Source: JBBDWJ01 sp963824095 (GTDB taxonomy: Bacteria; Acidobacteriota; Terriglobia; Bryobacterales; UBA6623). Taken from it: a stretch of 64,000 bases of DNA. How positions within the stretch are numbered: the first letter of the stretch is position 1; each line of letters opens with the position of its first letter. The stretch lies in contig CAWGNS010000009.1 of NCBI GenBank assembly GCA_963824095.1, forward strand, positions 1,116,001-1,180,000, read 5' to 3'. The notes beneath the pieces are model-generated. The model was not told where the DNA came from and made no database searches. It saw only the letters and a program-made list of their open reading frames with translations. Position numbers and translations under genes: made by a program. Of the stretch, positions 43,816 through 53,094 are shown piece by piece.

Positions 43816-46776
43816 ATGGCGAAGCGACTGCTGCTTACCCTTGTCTGTTTTTCCCTTTGCGCGGGCCTAGCCTATGCGCAAGGGCTTGAAACCAACGCCA
43901 CTAAGAACGACTGGGAGGAGATCAACTTCGAGTTCGACTCCGCGGTCTTGAGCGATGGTTATCCCAGCCTGCTGCGGCTGGCTGAGCTGCTCCAGCAGAA
44001 CGCCGACTATAAAGTGGAACTGCGCGGGCATACCGACTTCCGAGGGCCCGACCAATACAACGTCGGCCTGGGCAGGCGGCGCGCCGAGACGGTGCAAAGC
44101 TTCCTGGTGAAATACGGCGCCCGCGCCGGCCAGATCTCGATCGAGACGCTGGGCGAGGCGCAGCCCGAGGTCGCCAACGACACTCGCGAAGGGCGTTTCA
44201 TGAACCGCCGCGTGGTGATGGCGGTCACTGACGGACAGGGCAACAAGATCTCCGACGGCACCGTCGGCCAAGCCATTAAGAGCATCGAGAAGGCCACCGA
44301 CTGCTGCGACGAGATTCTCAGCAAGCTCGACAAGCTCGACGAGATCCTGGATCTGCTCAAGAACCTCAAGGGCGAAAACGACAAGCTCAAGCAAGACGTC
44401 GCCGATCTGAAGAACAAGCAGGGCGACATGGGCGAGAAGGTGGCCGAAGTGGCCCAGCGGCCCGAAGCGCCCACCACGGCGCAGGTGTCGCAGGCGGTGA
44501 AGGAAGCCTTGCCGCCCAAGCCCAGCCGTTTTCAGGTGTTGAACCTGAACGCCGGGCCCGACACCAACACGGGCAACGTAGCGTTCTCGGGTAAGGGGCG
44601 CTTCTTCCAGCCCTTCGGAAAGCACACGGCACTGCAGACCGAGGGCGAGTTCATGCACTACTTCGGCCGCAACGAGGGCCAGTTCGATATCGGTCTGGTC
44701 AACCGCTGGGGCCACATGCAGGCCGGCGGGTTCACCAGCTTCAAGTACGTGAAATTCAACGACTGGGAGCGGGCCGGCGGACTGGGCCAGGCTTCGGCGA
44801 CGATCGATTACGTGTTCGACCGCGGCCGGTTCGGCTTCTTTGGCAGCAAGGGCTTCATCGACGGTGCGGTGGTGGCCGAGTCGCTGCTGAGCCGCAACAT
44901 CCGCTCCGAGACCTACCTGAAGGTCGTCGACCAGGTTGGCGTTTCGACCACCCTGGCGGCCTGGGGCGACACTTGGTTTGAGGGCAACGTCGGGGCGCTG
45001 TTCCGCCACGGCGGCGGCAACAAGCCCGGCGGTACGATCCGCTACGTGCATCCGCTCAACGACAAGGTTGCCTTCACCATCGAGGGCGGCTTGAACGAGA
45101 CCTACGTCTCCAACAGCAACACCGGCCGGGTCGTGTTTGGGCTGCAGTTCGGCGGCTGGATGAGCCCCAAGAACTACAATCTCGACGACAACGAGAGCCC
45201 GGTGCCGGTCGAGATCCCGCGCGTGCGCTACGAAGTGCTGACGCGCACCATCCGGACGGGGAACGATCAGCCGGTGGCCGATGCCGGCGGCGATCAGATC
45301 GGCGTCGGAGCCGGCCCGATCACCCTGGACGGTTCGGCGTCGTACGATCCCGACAACGACCCGATCACCTACGCCTGGGCGCAGATCAGCGGTCCGACGG
45401 TCGAGCTTTCGGGCGTCAGCGAGAAGACCGCGTCGTTCACGGCCGAGGAAGGCCAGACCTACATGTTCCGCCTGACGGTGCGCGACGATCATAACGGCGT
45501 CAGCACCGACCGGGTCACGGTCTCGACGACCAAGACCGAGATCACCATCAAACGCTTCACCGCCACCCCGATCCAGGTGGAGGCGGGCGGCACCGTCGAT
45601 CTGCTCTGGGAGGTCGAGGGCGCCGACGAGGTCGAGATCTCGACCTTGGGCAAGGTGGACCCGCATAGCGGCACCAGCCAGGTGAGCGTCGACCAGACGA
45701 CCACCTTCACGTTAACGGCTCGCAACGCCAAGCGCGAGATCAACGAGAGCGTGACGGTGACGGTGCAGGGCAGCGCGCCGCGCATCTTCCGCTTCAGCGC
45801 CAGCCCGCTGACCATCAACTCGGGCCAGAACTCAGTACTGAGTTGGGAGACGGCCGGGGCCGATCAGGTCAGCATCGAGGGCATCGGCAGCGTCGGCACC
45901 AGCGGTTCGGCGACGGTTTCGCCGGCCCACAACACCACGTACACGATCACGGCGACCAACGCCTTCGGGACGGTGTCGAGCACCGTTTCGATCGAGGTGG
46001 CGCCGCCGGGCGTGCCGCGCATCCTCAACTTCGTGGCCTCACCGCCCGAAGTGCTGCCCAGCGAGCAGAGCACGCTGACCTGGGAGGTCGAGGGCGCCGA
46101 GTCGGTGACGATCACCGACCTGGGCAAGGTCGACCTGTCGGGCACCAGTACGGTCACTCCCGAGGAGACCCGCAACTACGTCCTGACGGCGACCAATTCA
46201 CAGGGCGAGGTTTCGGCGACCGTCACGGTTACCGTGCTGGAGGGCGTCCGCATCGTCAACTTCACCGCCGACAAGACGGTGGTGAAGAACCCCGGCGACC
46301 CGGCCACGCTGAGCTGGCAGACCGAGAACGCCATCCGGGTGGTGATTACCGGTGTGGGCGACGTCGACCCGAACGGGTCGATCGTGGTCAACCCGGTGGC
46401 GCCGACCCACTACACGTTGCTCGCCTACGGGCGCCGCGGCGAGATCTCGGCGGTTTTGGAAATTCAGATTGAAAACCAGAACAAGTCGCCTGTGGCGATC
46501 GCCGAAGCGCCGGTGGCGATCCGGGTACCTTCGGGCACCACGAGCGGTTTTGGAACCCTCGACGGCTCGAAGTCCTACGATCCCGACGGCGACCCGATCA
46601 CCTACCAATGGCGGGTGGTCGGCAGCCGCACGGCAACGATCCAGAACCCGACCGCGGCGACGCCGACAGTCGAATTCAGCGGCGGCTACGGCCCCTATGA
46701 GTTCGAACTGGCGGTAACCGACGACAAGGGAGCGATGGACCGCGATACGGTCACCGTGCACTGGGTCGATCCGTAG
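43816..46776 (+). CDS. Outer-membrane/surface protein: N-terminal OmpA, coiled coil, PKD and Ig-like repeats
   Basis: 986 residues with a signal peptide (LLLTLVCFSLCAGLAYAQ). Domain order: OmpA-like peptidoglycan-binding domain at about 35-140 (INFEFDSAVLSDGYPSLLRL, ELRGHTDFRGPDQYNVGLGR, FMNRRVVMAV); coiled coil about 150-215; a beta-rich, possibly barrel-like region about 240-450; PKD domain about 490-575 (DQPVADAGGDQ, GSASYDPDNDPITYAWAQIS); four Ig-like repeats about 578-880 (e.g. TATPIQVEAGGTVDLLWEVE); a last PKD domain about 895-986. OmpA at the N-terminus is unusual. A strong terminator follows at 46847. Confidence 0.88.
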   Translation: MAKRLLLTLVCFSLCAGLAYAQGLETNATKNDWEEINFEFDSAVLSDGYPSLLRLAELLQQNADYKVELRGHTDFRGPDQYNVGLGRRRAETVQSFLVKYGARAGQISIETLGEAQPEVANDTREGRFMNRRVVMAVTDGQGNKISDGTVGQAIKSIEKATDCCDEILSKLDKLDEILDLLKNLKGENDKLKQDVADLKNKQGDMGEKVAEVAQRPEAPTTAQVSQAVKEALPPKPSRFQVLNLNAGPDTNTGNVAFSGKGRFFQPFGKHTALQTEGEFMHYFGRNEGQFDIGLVNRWGHMQAGGFTSFKYVKFNDWERAGGLGQASATIDYVFDRGRFGFFGSKGFIDGAVVAESLLSRNIRSETYLKVVDQVGVSTTLAAWGDTWFEGNVGALFRHGGGNKPGGTIRYVHPLNDKVAFTIEGGLNETYVSNSNTGRVVFGLQFGGWMSPKNYNLDDNESPVPVEIPRVRYEVLTRTIRTGNDQPVADAGGDQIGVGAGPITLDGSASYDPDNDPITYAWAQISGPTVELSGVSEKTASFTAEEGQTYMFRLTVRDDHNGVSTDRVTVSTTKTEITIKRFTATPIQVEAGGTVDLLWEVEGADEVEISTLGKVDPHSGTSQVSVDQTTTFTLTARNAKREINESVTVTVQGSAPRIFRFSASPLTINSGQNSVLSWETAGADQVSIEGIGSVGTSGSATVSPAHNTTYTITATNAFGTVSSTVSIEVAPPGVPRILNFVASPPEVLPSEQSTLTWEVEGAESVTITDLGKVDLSGTSTVTPEETRNYVLTATNSQGEVSATVTVTVLEGVRIVNFTADKTVVKNPGDPATLSWQTENAIRVVITGVGDVDPNGSIVVNPVAPTHYTLLAYGRRGEISAVLEIQIENQNKSPVAIAEAPVAIRVPSGTTSGFGTLDGSKSYDPDGDPITYQWRVVGSRTATIQNPTAATPTVEFSGGYGPYEFELAVTDDKGAMDRDTVTVHWVDP

Positions 46777-46846
46777 ACCGCGGGTCGAACCGTAGACGAG
46801 ACGGGCCACGGCCCGCCTCGGCGAGTAAGAGCAAAGCGATAGGGCG

Positions 46847-46878
46847 GGGCCCGGCGGCTGGAGACAGCCGCCGGGCCC
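46847..46878 (+). terminator. 14-bp hairpin with GAGA loop
   Basis: GGGCCCGGCGGCTG, GAGA, CAGCCGCCGGGCCC, then TTGCCGTTT. Perfect stem 70 bp after the OmpA/PKD stop codon. Confidence 0.7.
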
Positions 46879-47260
46879 TTGCCGTTTGGGGGGCTCGAAA
46901 GGCACGTGCCCCAGCCCCCGTAGCGCAGGGCTGGCGCTTCGCCAGACCTGCGGCTTTTTGGTCGCTCGGGGTCTGGTGACGGGGCGGGGAATTCCGGTTT
47001 CTTTCGGCCTCTGACAAAGCGGCAGGTTTGGGAAATACGCCCAGCCCTGCGCTACGGGTGTGGTGGCGCGCGGAAAGGTCATCCTGCGCTGCGGGTCACC
47101 CCCCTCTCCCCCTCAATCTTCCCTTTGGGCGTAACAGAACCAACCGGGCGATTCTCTACCTGACGAGCACAGCATGGCGGGATGGCCTTGCTGCTCCTTC
47201 CTTGGAGGCGGCGTCGTACTGTCTATATTCCATTTCCGTCTAAGAAGGGGGATCTATCGA
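46879..47260. other. Intergenic region with repeat
   Basis: Mostly the family E repeat (46917-47057). The ribosome site GAAGGGGGA for the next gene is at about 47244-47252. No gene. Confidence 0.5.
46917..47057. repeat. Dispersed repeat family E
   Basis: Begins CCCGTAGCGCAGGGCT and ends AGCCCTGCGCTACGGG, perfectly inverted ends; partner of 21578-21692. Confidence 0.65.
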
Positions 47261-48937
47261 ATGAGAAAGCACTTATCACCGATCGCAATGAGTTTGTTGT
47301 TGACCGGGTCGGTTGCGCTCGGGCCGGCGCAAGTCACCGCGCCCAACCCGACGCAGCAGAACGTGGAATTGTCGGGGCCCGGCGAAACGCCGGTGTTTCG
47401 TGTCGACGTCGTTTCGCGAACGACCAAGGCGGTGAACTACCGTCATCGCGGCGGCGCTACCAAAATCGACATGCAAGGCACCACCCTGTTGCCCGGCGCG
47501 CGCGCCGAAGCGAAGGTCGAGAGCAAGCAGGGCTATATCGAAATCGAGATCGAGTTCGACGATCTCGAGCCGGCGACCCGTTACGGGCCGGAATACCTTA
47601 CCTACGTGATGTGGGCGATCACGCCCGAGGGGCGCGCCACCAATCTGGGCGAGGTGCTGCTCAACGGCACCAAGAGCAAGCTGAACGTCACCACCGAGCT
47701 GCAGGCGTTCGGTTTGATCGTCACCGCCGAGCCTTATTTCGCGGTTTCGCAGCCCAGCGACGTGGTCGTAATGGAGAACGTCATTCGGGACGATACCAAG
47801 GGGAAATTCGAAGTCGTCGACGCGAAGTATGAGCTGCTCAAGCGCGGCGAATACCGTATGGACGCCAGCCAGCCGCTGCAGGCGCGCGTCATCGACAAGA
47901 AGGTGCCGCTGGAACTCTATGAGGCGCGCAACGCGGTCGACCTGGCGCGGCTCGCCGAGGCGGACAAGTACGCTAGCGATACGTTCCAGAAGGCCTCCGA
48001 CAACCTGCAGCAGGCCGAGGATTACCGCATCCGCAAGGTCGGCAAGAAGCCGATTGCGATGATCGCGCGCGAGGCGGTGCAGACGGCCGAAGACGCGCGG
48101 CTGATCGCGATCCAGCGGCGGCAGGAAGAAGAGCTGGCGCAGGAGCGGCGCGCGGCGGCCGAACGTGAGGCCGCGGCGCAGGCGCATGCCGAGGAGCAGG
48201 CGCGGCTGCGCGAACAAGCCGAGGCCGAGGCCGCCCAGCGGGCGCGCGAGAAGGCCGAAGCCGACGCGGCGCGGCTGGCCGCCGAGCAGGCGCGCCGCGA
48301 AGCCGATCTGGCCGCGCAGCGCTCGGCCAACGAACGCGAACAGGCCGAGGCGGCACGGGCGGCGGCGCTGCGCCAGCAACAGGCGGCGCAACTCGAAGCG
48401 CAGCGGGCGCAGCAGGCGGCCGATGAAGCCAACCGCATGCGTGAACAGTCCGAGCGCGAGCAGGCCGAGCTGCGCGACCGGCTGCAACAGCAGCTCAATT
48501 CGGTTCTCGAAACACGCGAGACCGCCCGCGGCCTGATCGTGAACATGTCCGACGTGCTGTTCGACATCGACAAGGCCACGCTGAAGTCCGGAACGCGCGA
48601 GAAACTCGCCAAGGTTTCCGGGATTCTGATGGCCTACCCGGGGCTGCACATGGAGATCGAAGGGCACACCGACAGCACCGGCACCGACGCATACAACCAG
48701 CAGCTTTCCGAGCGCCGCGCGCGATCGGTGCAGGCCTATTTGATCGAGCAGGGCATCAAGCCCGAGGACATCTTGGGCGTGCGCGGGTATGGCGAGTCCC
48801 GGCCGGTGGCCACGAACAACACCGCGGCCGGCCGCCAGCAGAACCGGCGAGTCGAGCTGGTCGTCTCGGGCGACCCGATCGGAACGACGATGAGTTCGAA
48901 CGGCGCCGGAAACGGTGTGGCGGGTTCGCCGCACTAA
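47261..48937 (+). CDS. OmpA-family protein with long coiled coil
   Basis: 558 residues from the ATG at 47261. A signal peptide (SPIAMSLLLTGSVALGPAQV) is followed by a beta domain (about 25-215, FRVDVVSRTTKAVNYRHRGG, YIEIEIEFDDLEPATRYGPE), an Ala/Glu/Arg/Gln coiled coil (about 255-425), and a C-terminal OmpA domain about 425-545 (MSDVLFDIDKATLKSGTREK, MEIEGHTDSTGTDAYNQQLS, LGVRGYGESRPVATN, QQNRRVELVV) with the peptidoglycan-binding Asp and Arg. It likely links envelope layers. It follows the other OmpA gene after a terminator, so it is transcribed separately. Confidence 0.9.
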   Translation: MRKHLSPIAMSLLLTGSVALGPAQVTAPNPTQQNVELSGPGETPVFRVDVVSRTTKAVNYRHRGGATKIDMQGTTLLPGARAEAKVESKQGYIEIEIEFDDLEPATRYGPEYLTYVMWAITPEGRATNLGEVLLNGTKSKLNVTTELQAFGLIVTAEPYFAVSQPSDVVVMENVIRDDTKGKFEVVDAKYELLKRGEYRMDASQPLQARVIDKKVPLELYEARNAVDLARLAEADKYASDTFQKASDNLQQAEDYRIRKVGKKPIAMIAREAVQTAEDARLIAIQRRQEEELAQERRAAAEREAAAQAHAEEQARLREQAEAEAAQRAREKAEADAARLAAEQARREADLAAQRSANEREQAEAARAAALRQQQAAQLEAQRAQQAADEANRMREQSEREQAELRDRLQQQLNSVLETRETARGLIVNMSDVLFDIDKATLKSGTREKLAKVSGILMAYPGLHMEIEGHTDSTGTDAYNQQLSERRARSVQAYLIEQGIKPEDILGVRGYGESRPVATNNTAAGRQQNRRVELVVSGDPIGTTMSSNGAGNGVAGSPH

Positions 48938-49328
48938 CCGGTTGGCAGCAGCGGCTGTCCGCAAGCCGAGTTTGGGGTGGGGCATTCTCCACCGAACCCC
49001 GCGCCCACCATGGCCAGCAGTTTGTCGCGGCCAAGCGGGCCGAACCGAGTCGCCATTTTGGGGGCTGGGCTCGGCTCGCTATTTTTTTGCAGAGCGTTTC
49101 GGTCATTGGGTTATGGCGACCCCTGCGTTTTGCCTTTTTGGGGTGAGTTTGTGCCTCGGGGCCCTACGTCCCGACGAATCGGGACTCGGCAAACCTGGAG
49201 GTTCACGCCACGGCTGGCGGGTCTTGCTTCTGTACAACCGATCCACCGCCTTGCGGATCAAGCGATCAATCGTCCCGCCGATCAACCATCCCACCGGTCC
49301 AGCGTCCCACTGATCCACCGTCCCAGCG
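48938..49328. other. Convergent intergenic region with repeat
   Basis: Holds family D (49158-49232) and a low-complexity run of GATCCACC/GATCAACC-like units at about 49240-49345. No gene. Confidence 0.5.
49158..49232. repeat. Dispersed repeat family D
   Basis: About 75 bp containing CTACGTCCCGACGAATCGGG and GGCAAACCTGGAGGTTC. The reverse complement is nearly identical to 55278-55351; a more diverged direct copy is at 60089-60142. Confidence 0.8.
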
Positions 49329-50477
49329 TCACCTCATCAACTGATCCACCGCCCCAAACGCAAAGCCCGGCTTCAACTTGCAGCGGTACAACTTGGTCTG
49401 GTCGGGTGAAAACTCCACCGAGCAGCTTGCCCAGGAGAGAATCAGCTTGGGGCCCAGCGGGAAGACGATGTCGATGTCGTTCAGCTCGGCTTCGATGCTG
49501 GGGCCCTGGGCTCCCGGGGGCAGCGTGAAATTCATTGAGCTGCCGAAAATCACCGGGTAGGAATGGCGCACCATGTCGTTCACCATGCTGTCGGTGACCT
49601 CGGCCTCGACCAGATAGGTGACCGTGTCGGACCAGTTGCGCACGGTGACGTTGAGCAGGCGGCCGTCGGCGGACAACTCGTCCTGCTCCACCTTCGAGAA
49701 AGGGCAGGGGCCGGCGATGCACGAGACGCGGGCGCGCCCGAAGGTGTTGCCGTCGCCGGCGTCGAGCGTCACCGTGTCCACCGACGCTTTCCACTTGCCG
49801 TCGGGGGAACACGGCTCGTCCTGGCCGCAGGGAATGTTGCCGGTGTTGGCGACCTCGAACGATTTCACGGCGCTGCCGACGTTGACGCGAGTGGTGTTTT
49901 TGACGCCGTAGCGAACGCGGATATTGCTGATGGTGTATTTCGCCTCGGCCGGTTCCTTGGGCTCGTTCTGCTCTTTGGGGGTGACCCGGATGATGTGAAT
50001 CTTCTGCCGGGCGGGCTCGGTGAACTGGACGGATTTGTAGTCGGGATGGCGGAAGCTGAGGGTGACGCTCTCGCCGGGGAACAGCGCCGGATCGAGGCGC
50101 AGCCGGAAAAAACCGGTGGCGTCGGAGGTGGTTTCCTGCGTGGTGGCGCCGGCGGTCGCCGTGACTACGGCGTAGGGTACCGGCAACTGCTCGCGCGGGT
50201 CGTCGCCGTCGCGGATGATCGTCCCGGTAACATAAGAGATGCGCTCGGTGCGCAGCAGCCAGACCCCGATGAGGGCCGCCACAATCGCCAGCAGCGCGGC
50301 CGCGGCGAGGATATAGCGCTGGCGCCGGCGCCACCACGCCGCACGCTCGCTGGGCGAAGACTCGGGTGTGCCCGAATCGCCGGGCGTGGTGGAATCGCTG
50401 GGCCCGCCCGGATCGGCGGCCGCCGCCGTACTGTGCTGTCCCGTGTGCTGTCCCCTGTGATGTCCCGCATCCGCCAT
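49329..50477 (-). CDS. Membrane-anchored protein with carboxypeptidase-regulatory-like domain
   Basis: 382 residues from an ATG at 50477. A Ser/Thr/Pro/Gly-rich N-terminus of about 45 residues precedes one transmembrane helix (YILAAAALLAIVAALIGVWL). A CarboxypepD_reg-like beta sandwich follows (TGTIIRDGDDPREQLPVPYA, TTSDATGFFRLRLDPALFPG, TLSFRHPDYKSVQF), then a beta-rich region (IRVRYGVKNTTRVNVGSAVK) with paired cysteines (IPCGQDEPC, VSCIAGPC). It is probably an inner-membrane protein with an extracytoplasmic domain. It is divergent from the glucoamylase-like gene, only about 50 bp apart. Confidence 0.75.
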   Translation of the reverse strand: MADAGHHRGQHTGQHSTAAAADPGGPSDSTTPGDSGTPESSPSERAAWWRRRQRYILAAAALLAIVAALIGVWLLRTERISYVTGTIIRDGDDPREQLPVPYAVVTATAGATTQETTSDATGFFRLRLDPALFPGESVTLSFRHPDYKSVQFTEPARQKIHIIRVTPKEQNEPKEPAEAKYTISNIRVRYGVKNTTRVNVGSAVKSFEVANTGNIPCGQDEPCSPDGKWKASVDTVTLDAGDGNTFGRARVSCIAGPCPFSKVEQDELSADGRLLNVTVRNWSDTVTYLVEAEVTDSMVNDMVRHSYPVIFGSSMNFTLPPGAQGPSIEAELNDIDIVFPLGPKLILSWASCSVEFSPDQTKLYRCKLKPGFAFGAVDQLMR

Positions 50478-50530
50478 CTGGCAGCATACTCCCGAATCGT
50501 CTACATTTGTTTTAGGTGGCTCGACCAACC

Positions 50531-51868
50531 ATGCACAGTCCATTATCGCGCCGCGCAGCTTTGGGCTGGATGTTGGGGGCCGCCGCCGGCGTTTCGACGG
50601 CCCGTTCGGCCGACCAGTTGCTGCCGGGAGTGTTTCCCGCAGACGGCAAGCTGCCCGACTGGACCGACTCGCAAAAGCCGCTCTCGGCCGAGGACGACGC
50701 CTTTCTCGACGAGCTCGAGCGGGCCAATTTGCAGTTCTTCCTGGACCAGACCCATCCCAAGACAGGGCTGGTCAAAGACCGCCATAGCGTGTTCAAGCCC
50801 GACGTCTATAAGGTGGCCAGCATCGCCGCCACCGGCTTCGGGTTGACGGCGCTGTGCATCGGCCACGAGCGCAAGATCCTGCGGTTCCCCGAGGCCACCG
50901 AGCGCGTCATCACCACCCTGCGCTTCCTGGCGGAGACGATGCCCAACCACCGCGGGTTTTTCTACCACTGGGCCGACGTCGCGAGCGGCGAGCGCACCTG
51001 GGACTCCGAGGTCTCTTCGATCGACACCGCCATTCTGCTGTGCGGCGTGCTGACCTGCCGGCAGCATTTCCATCATCGCGAGATCCGCCGCCTGGCGACC
51101 GCCATTTTCGATCGCGTCGATTGGAAATGGCTCTCTGAAGACACCTCGCTGCTGCCCCACGGCTGGACGCCCGAACTGGGCTTTCTGCGTTACCGCTGGG
51201 ACTACTACAGCGAGCTGATGATGATGTATCTGCTGGGGCTGGGCTCGTCGACGCATCCGTTGCCGGTGCAGGCCTGGCACGCCTGGAAGCGCACGACGTT
51301 CGAATACGACGGGCTGCGCTACGTGGGCTCCTACGCGCCGCTATTCGTGCACCAGTACTCGCAGGCGTGGTTCGATTTCCGCGGCAAGCGCGACCGCTAC
51401 GCTGATTATTTTCAGAACTCGATCGTGGCCACCGAAGTGCACCGCCGCTTCTGCCTCGAGCTGTCGGACCAGTTCCCTTACTACAGCAACGACCTGTGGG
51501 GCATCACGGCGTCGGATTCGAAAGACGGCTACGTGGTGTGGGGCGGGCCGCCGCAGATGGGACCGATCGATGGAACGGTGGTGCCCAGCGCCGCCGGCGG
51601 CTCCTTGCCGTTCCGCCCCAGCGACACGCTGCGTGTGCTCAAATATATCCGCGAGCAGTATGGCGAGCACGTCTGGAGCCGCTACGGCTTCGTCAACGCC
51701 TTCAACCCGATGACCGGTTGGTTCGACACCGACGTGATCGGCATCGACACCGGCATCACCATGCTGATGGCCGAGAACCTGCGCACCGGCCACATCTGGA
51801 AGACCTTCATGAAGAACCCCGAAGTGCAGCGCGCCCTGAGCCGCGCCGGTTTCGAGAATACCCGCTAG
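50531..51868 (+). CDS. Glucoamylase-like protein, Tat-exported
   Basis: 445 residues from ATG 50531 (a GTG at 50516 is possible). Tat-type signal LSRRAALGWMLGAAAGVSTA. The glucoamylase-like domain (PF10091 type) is clear: FLDELERANLQFFLDQTHPK, GLVKDRHS, HRGFFYHWADVASGERTWDS, EVSSIDTAILLCGVLTCRQH, GWTPELGFLRYRWDYYSELM, HQYSQAWFDFRG, LWGITASDSKDGYVVWGGPP, GTVVPSAAGGSLPFRP, YGFVNAFN. Likely an exported glycoside hydrolase; related domains cleave beta-1,2-glucans, substrate unproven. It is 16 bp from the ligand-binding protein gene. Confidence 0.87.
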   Translation: MHSPLSRRAALGWMLGAAAGVSTARSADQLLPGVFPADGKLPDWTDSQKPLSAEDDAFLDELERANLQFFLDQTHPKTGLVKDRHSVFKPDVYKVASIAATGFGLTALCIGHERKILRFPEATERVITTLRFLAETMPNHRGFFYHWADVASGERTWDSEVSSIDTAILLCGVLTCRQHFHHREIRRLATAIFDRVDWKWLSEDTSLLPHGWTPELGFLRYRWDYYSELMMMYLLGLGSSTHPLPVQAWHAWKRTTFEYDGLRYVGSYAPLFVHQYSQAWFDFRGKRDRYADYFQNSIVATEVHRRFCLELSDQFPYYSNDLWGITASDSKDGYVVWGGPPQMGPIDGTVVPSAAGGSLPFRPSDTLRVLKYIREQYGEHVWSRYGFVNAFNPMTGWFDTDVIGIDTGITMLMAENLRTGHIWKTFMKNPEVQRALSRAGFENTR

Positions 51869-51884
51869 GAGAGGAGTTCACTCC

Positions 51885-53005
51885 ATGCCCAGTGCTTCCG
51901 CCGAGCCCATTAAAGTGGGCGTCATCATGGACCTCAGCGGTCCACTCTCGTTCATGGGTGTCGCCAGCGCCAACGTGGCCCGGATGGTCATCGACGACAT
52001 CAATGCCAACGGCGGCCTGTTGGGTCGCAAGATCGATCTGCTCGTCGAGGACAGCGCCACCACCGACAGCGTGGCCGAGGCCAAAGCCGCCAAGCTCGTC
52101 CAGCAGGATCAAGTCGATGTCCTGTTCGGCGGTATTTATAGCTCCACGAGGCAGGCCATCAAGGGGCCCGCGGTCGATCAGGGCAAAAAGCTCTACATCT
52201 ACCCCGAGCAATACGAGGGGCGGAGTGCCACCCGCTGATCTTTTGTACCGGCCCGGTGCCGGCGCAGCAGGTGGAACCTCTGATCCCCTGGCTGATGCAG
52301 AAGACCGGGGTGAAGACCTTCTATCTGCCGTCGGCGGACTACATCTGGCCGCACACTTTGAACAAGAAGCTCCGTCAGGTGGCCGCGGCGAACGGCGGCT
52401 CGGTCGTCGGAGAGGAATACTTTGCTCTCGATCACGCCGACTACAGCAAGACGGTCGAGAAGATTGCCTCCAGCGGCGCGCAGGTCGTGTTCAATACCAT
52501 CGTTCCTCCCGGGCTCACGCCGTTTCTCGAGCAGCTTTACAACTCGGGCTTTACCAAGCGAGGCGGCCAGATTGTTTGCACCTACTTCGACGAGAATTTT
52601 TTGAACCTGGTGCCGGCCGCGCACATGGAGGGTCTCTACAGTTGCCTCGATTATTATCAGAACCTCAGCGATCCATTCAGCAAGAAACTGATCGAGCAGT
52701 ACGACAAGCAGTTTCCCGGTAGCGCCAAGTTGACGGCCGGCAGTTCCTGTTCGGGCATGTATCGCGGCGTGCGATTCTGGGAGGCGGCCGTGAAAGAGGC
52801 AGGCTCACTGAACCAGGAAGCCGTGATTCAAGCCCTCGACCACGCCAAGATCGCCGCGGGCCCCGGCGGCCCGGCGGAAATGGTGCCCGGCCAGCATCAT
52901 GTCCGCATGAACATGTATATCGCCCAGGCCAAGAACGGCAGCTTCGAGATCGTCAAGAACCTGGGAGCGATTGATCCCAAGGAGTGCACGCAAGGCATCC
53001 AGTAA
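51885..53005 (+). CDS. Type I periplasmic-binding-fold ligand-binding protein (UrtA/AmiC-like), frameshifted
   Basis: ATG at 51885 after GAGAGGAG. The first frame covers the N-lobe (IKVGVIMDLSGPLSFMGVAS, NGGLLGRKIDLLVEDSATTD, DVLFGGIYSSTRQAIKGPAV, KKLYIYPEQYEG), and stops at 52238. The family sequence continues in the next frame from nt about 52220 (ECHPLIFCTGPVPAQQVEPL, KTFYLPSADYIWPHTLNKKL, RRFSS-like loops, NSGFTKRGGQIVCTYFDENF). One base change at about 52215-52224 would restore about 373 residues. No signal peptide is present at the start, unlike ABC-transporter binding proteins, so it may be a cytosolic sensor like AmiC. It is downstream of the glucoamylase-like gene. Confidence 0.78.
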
Positions 53006-53094
53006 GTGTGGGGCCTGTCTCCGCCGTTCGGCGGTCCGCTGGAGAGCCCCAAAACCAAGCCAATCCTGGGACGGGAGACGCCAACCACCCGCAA

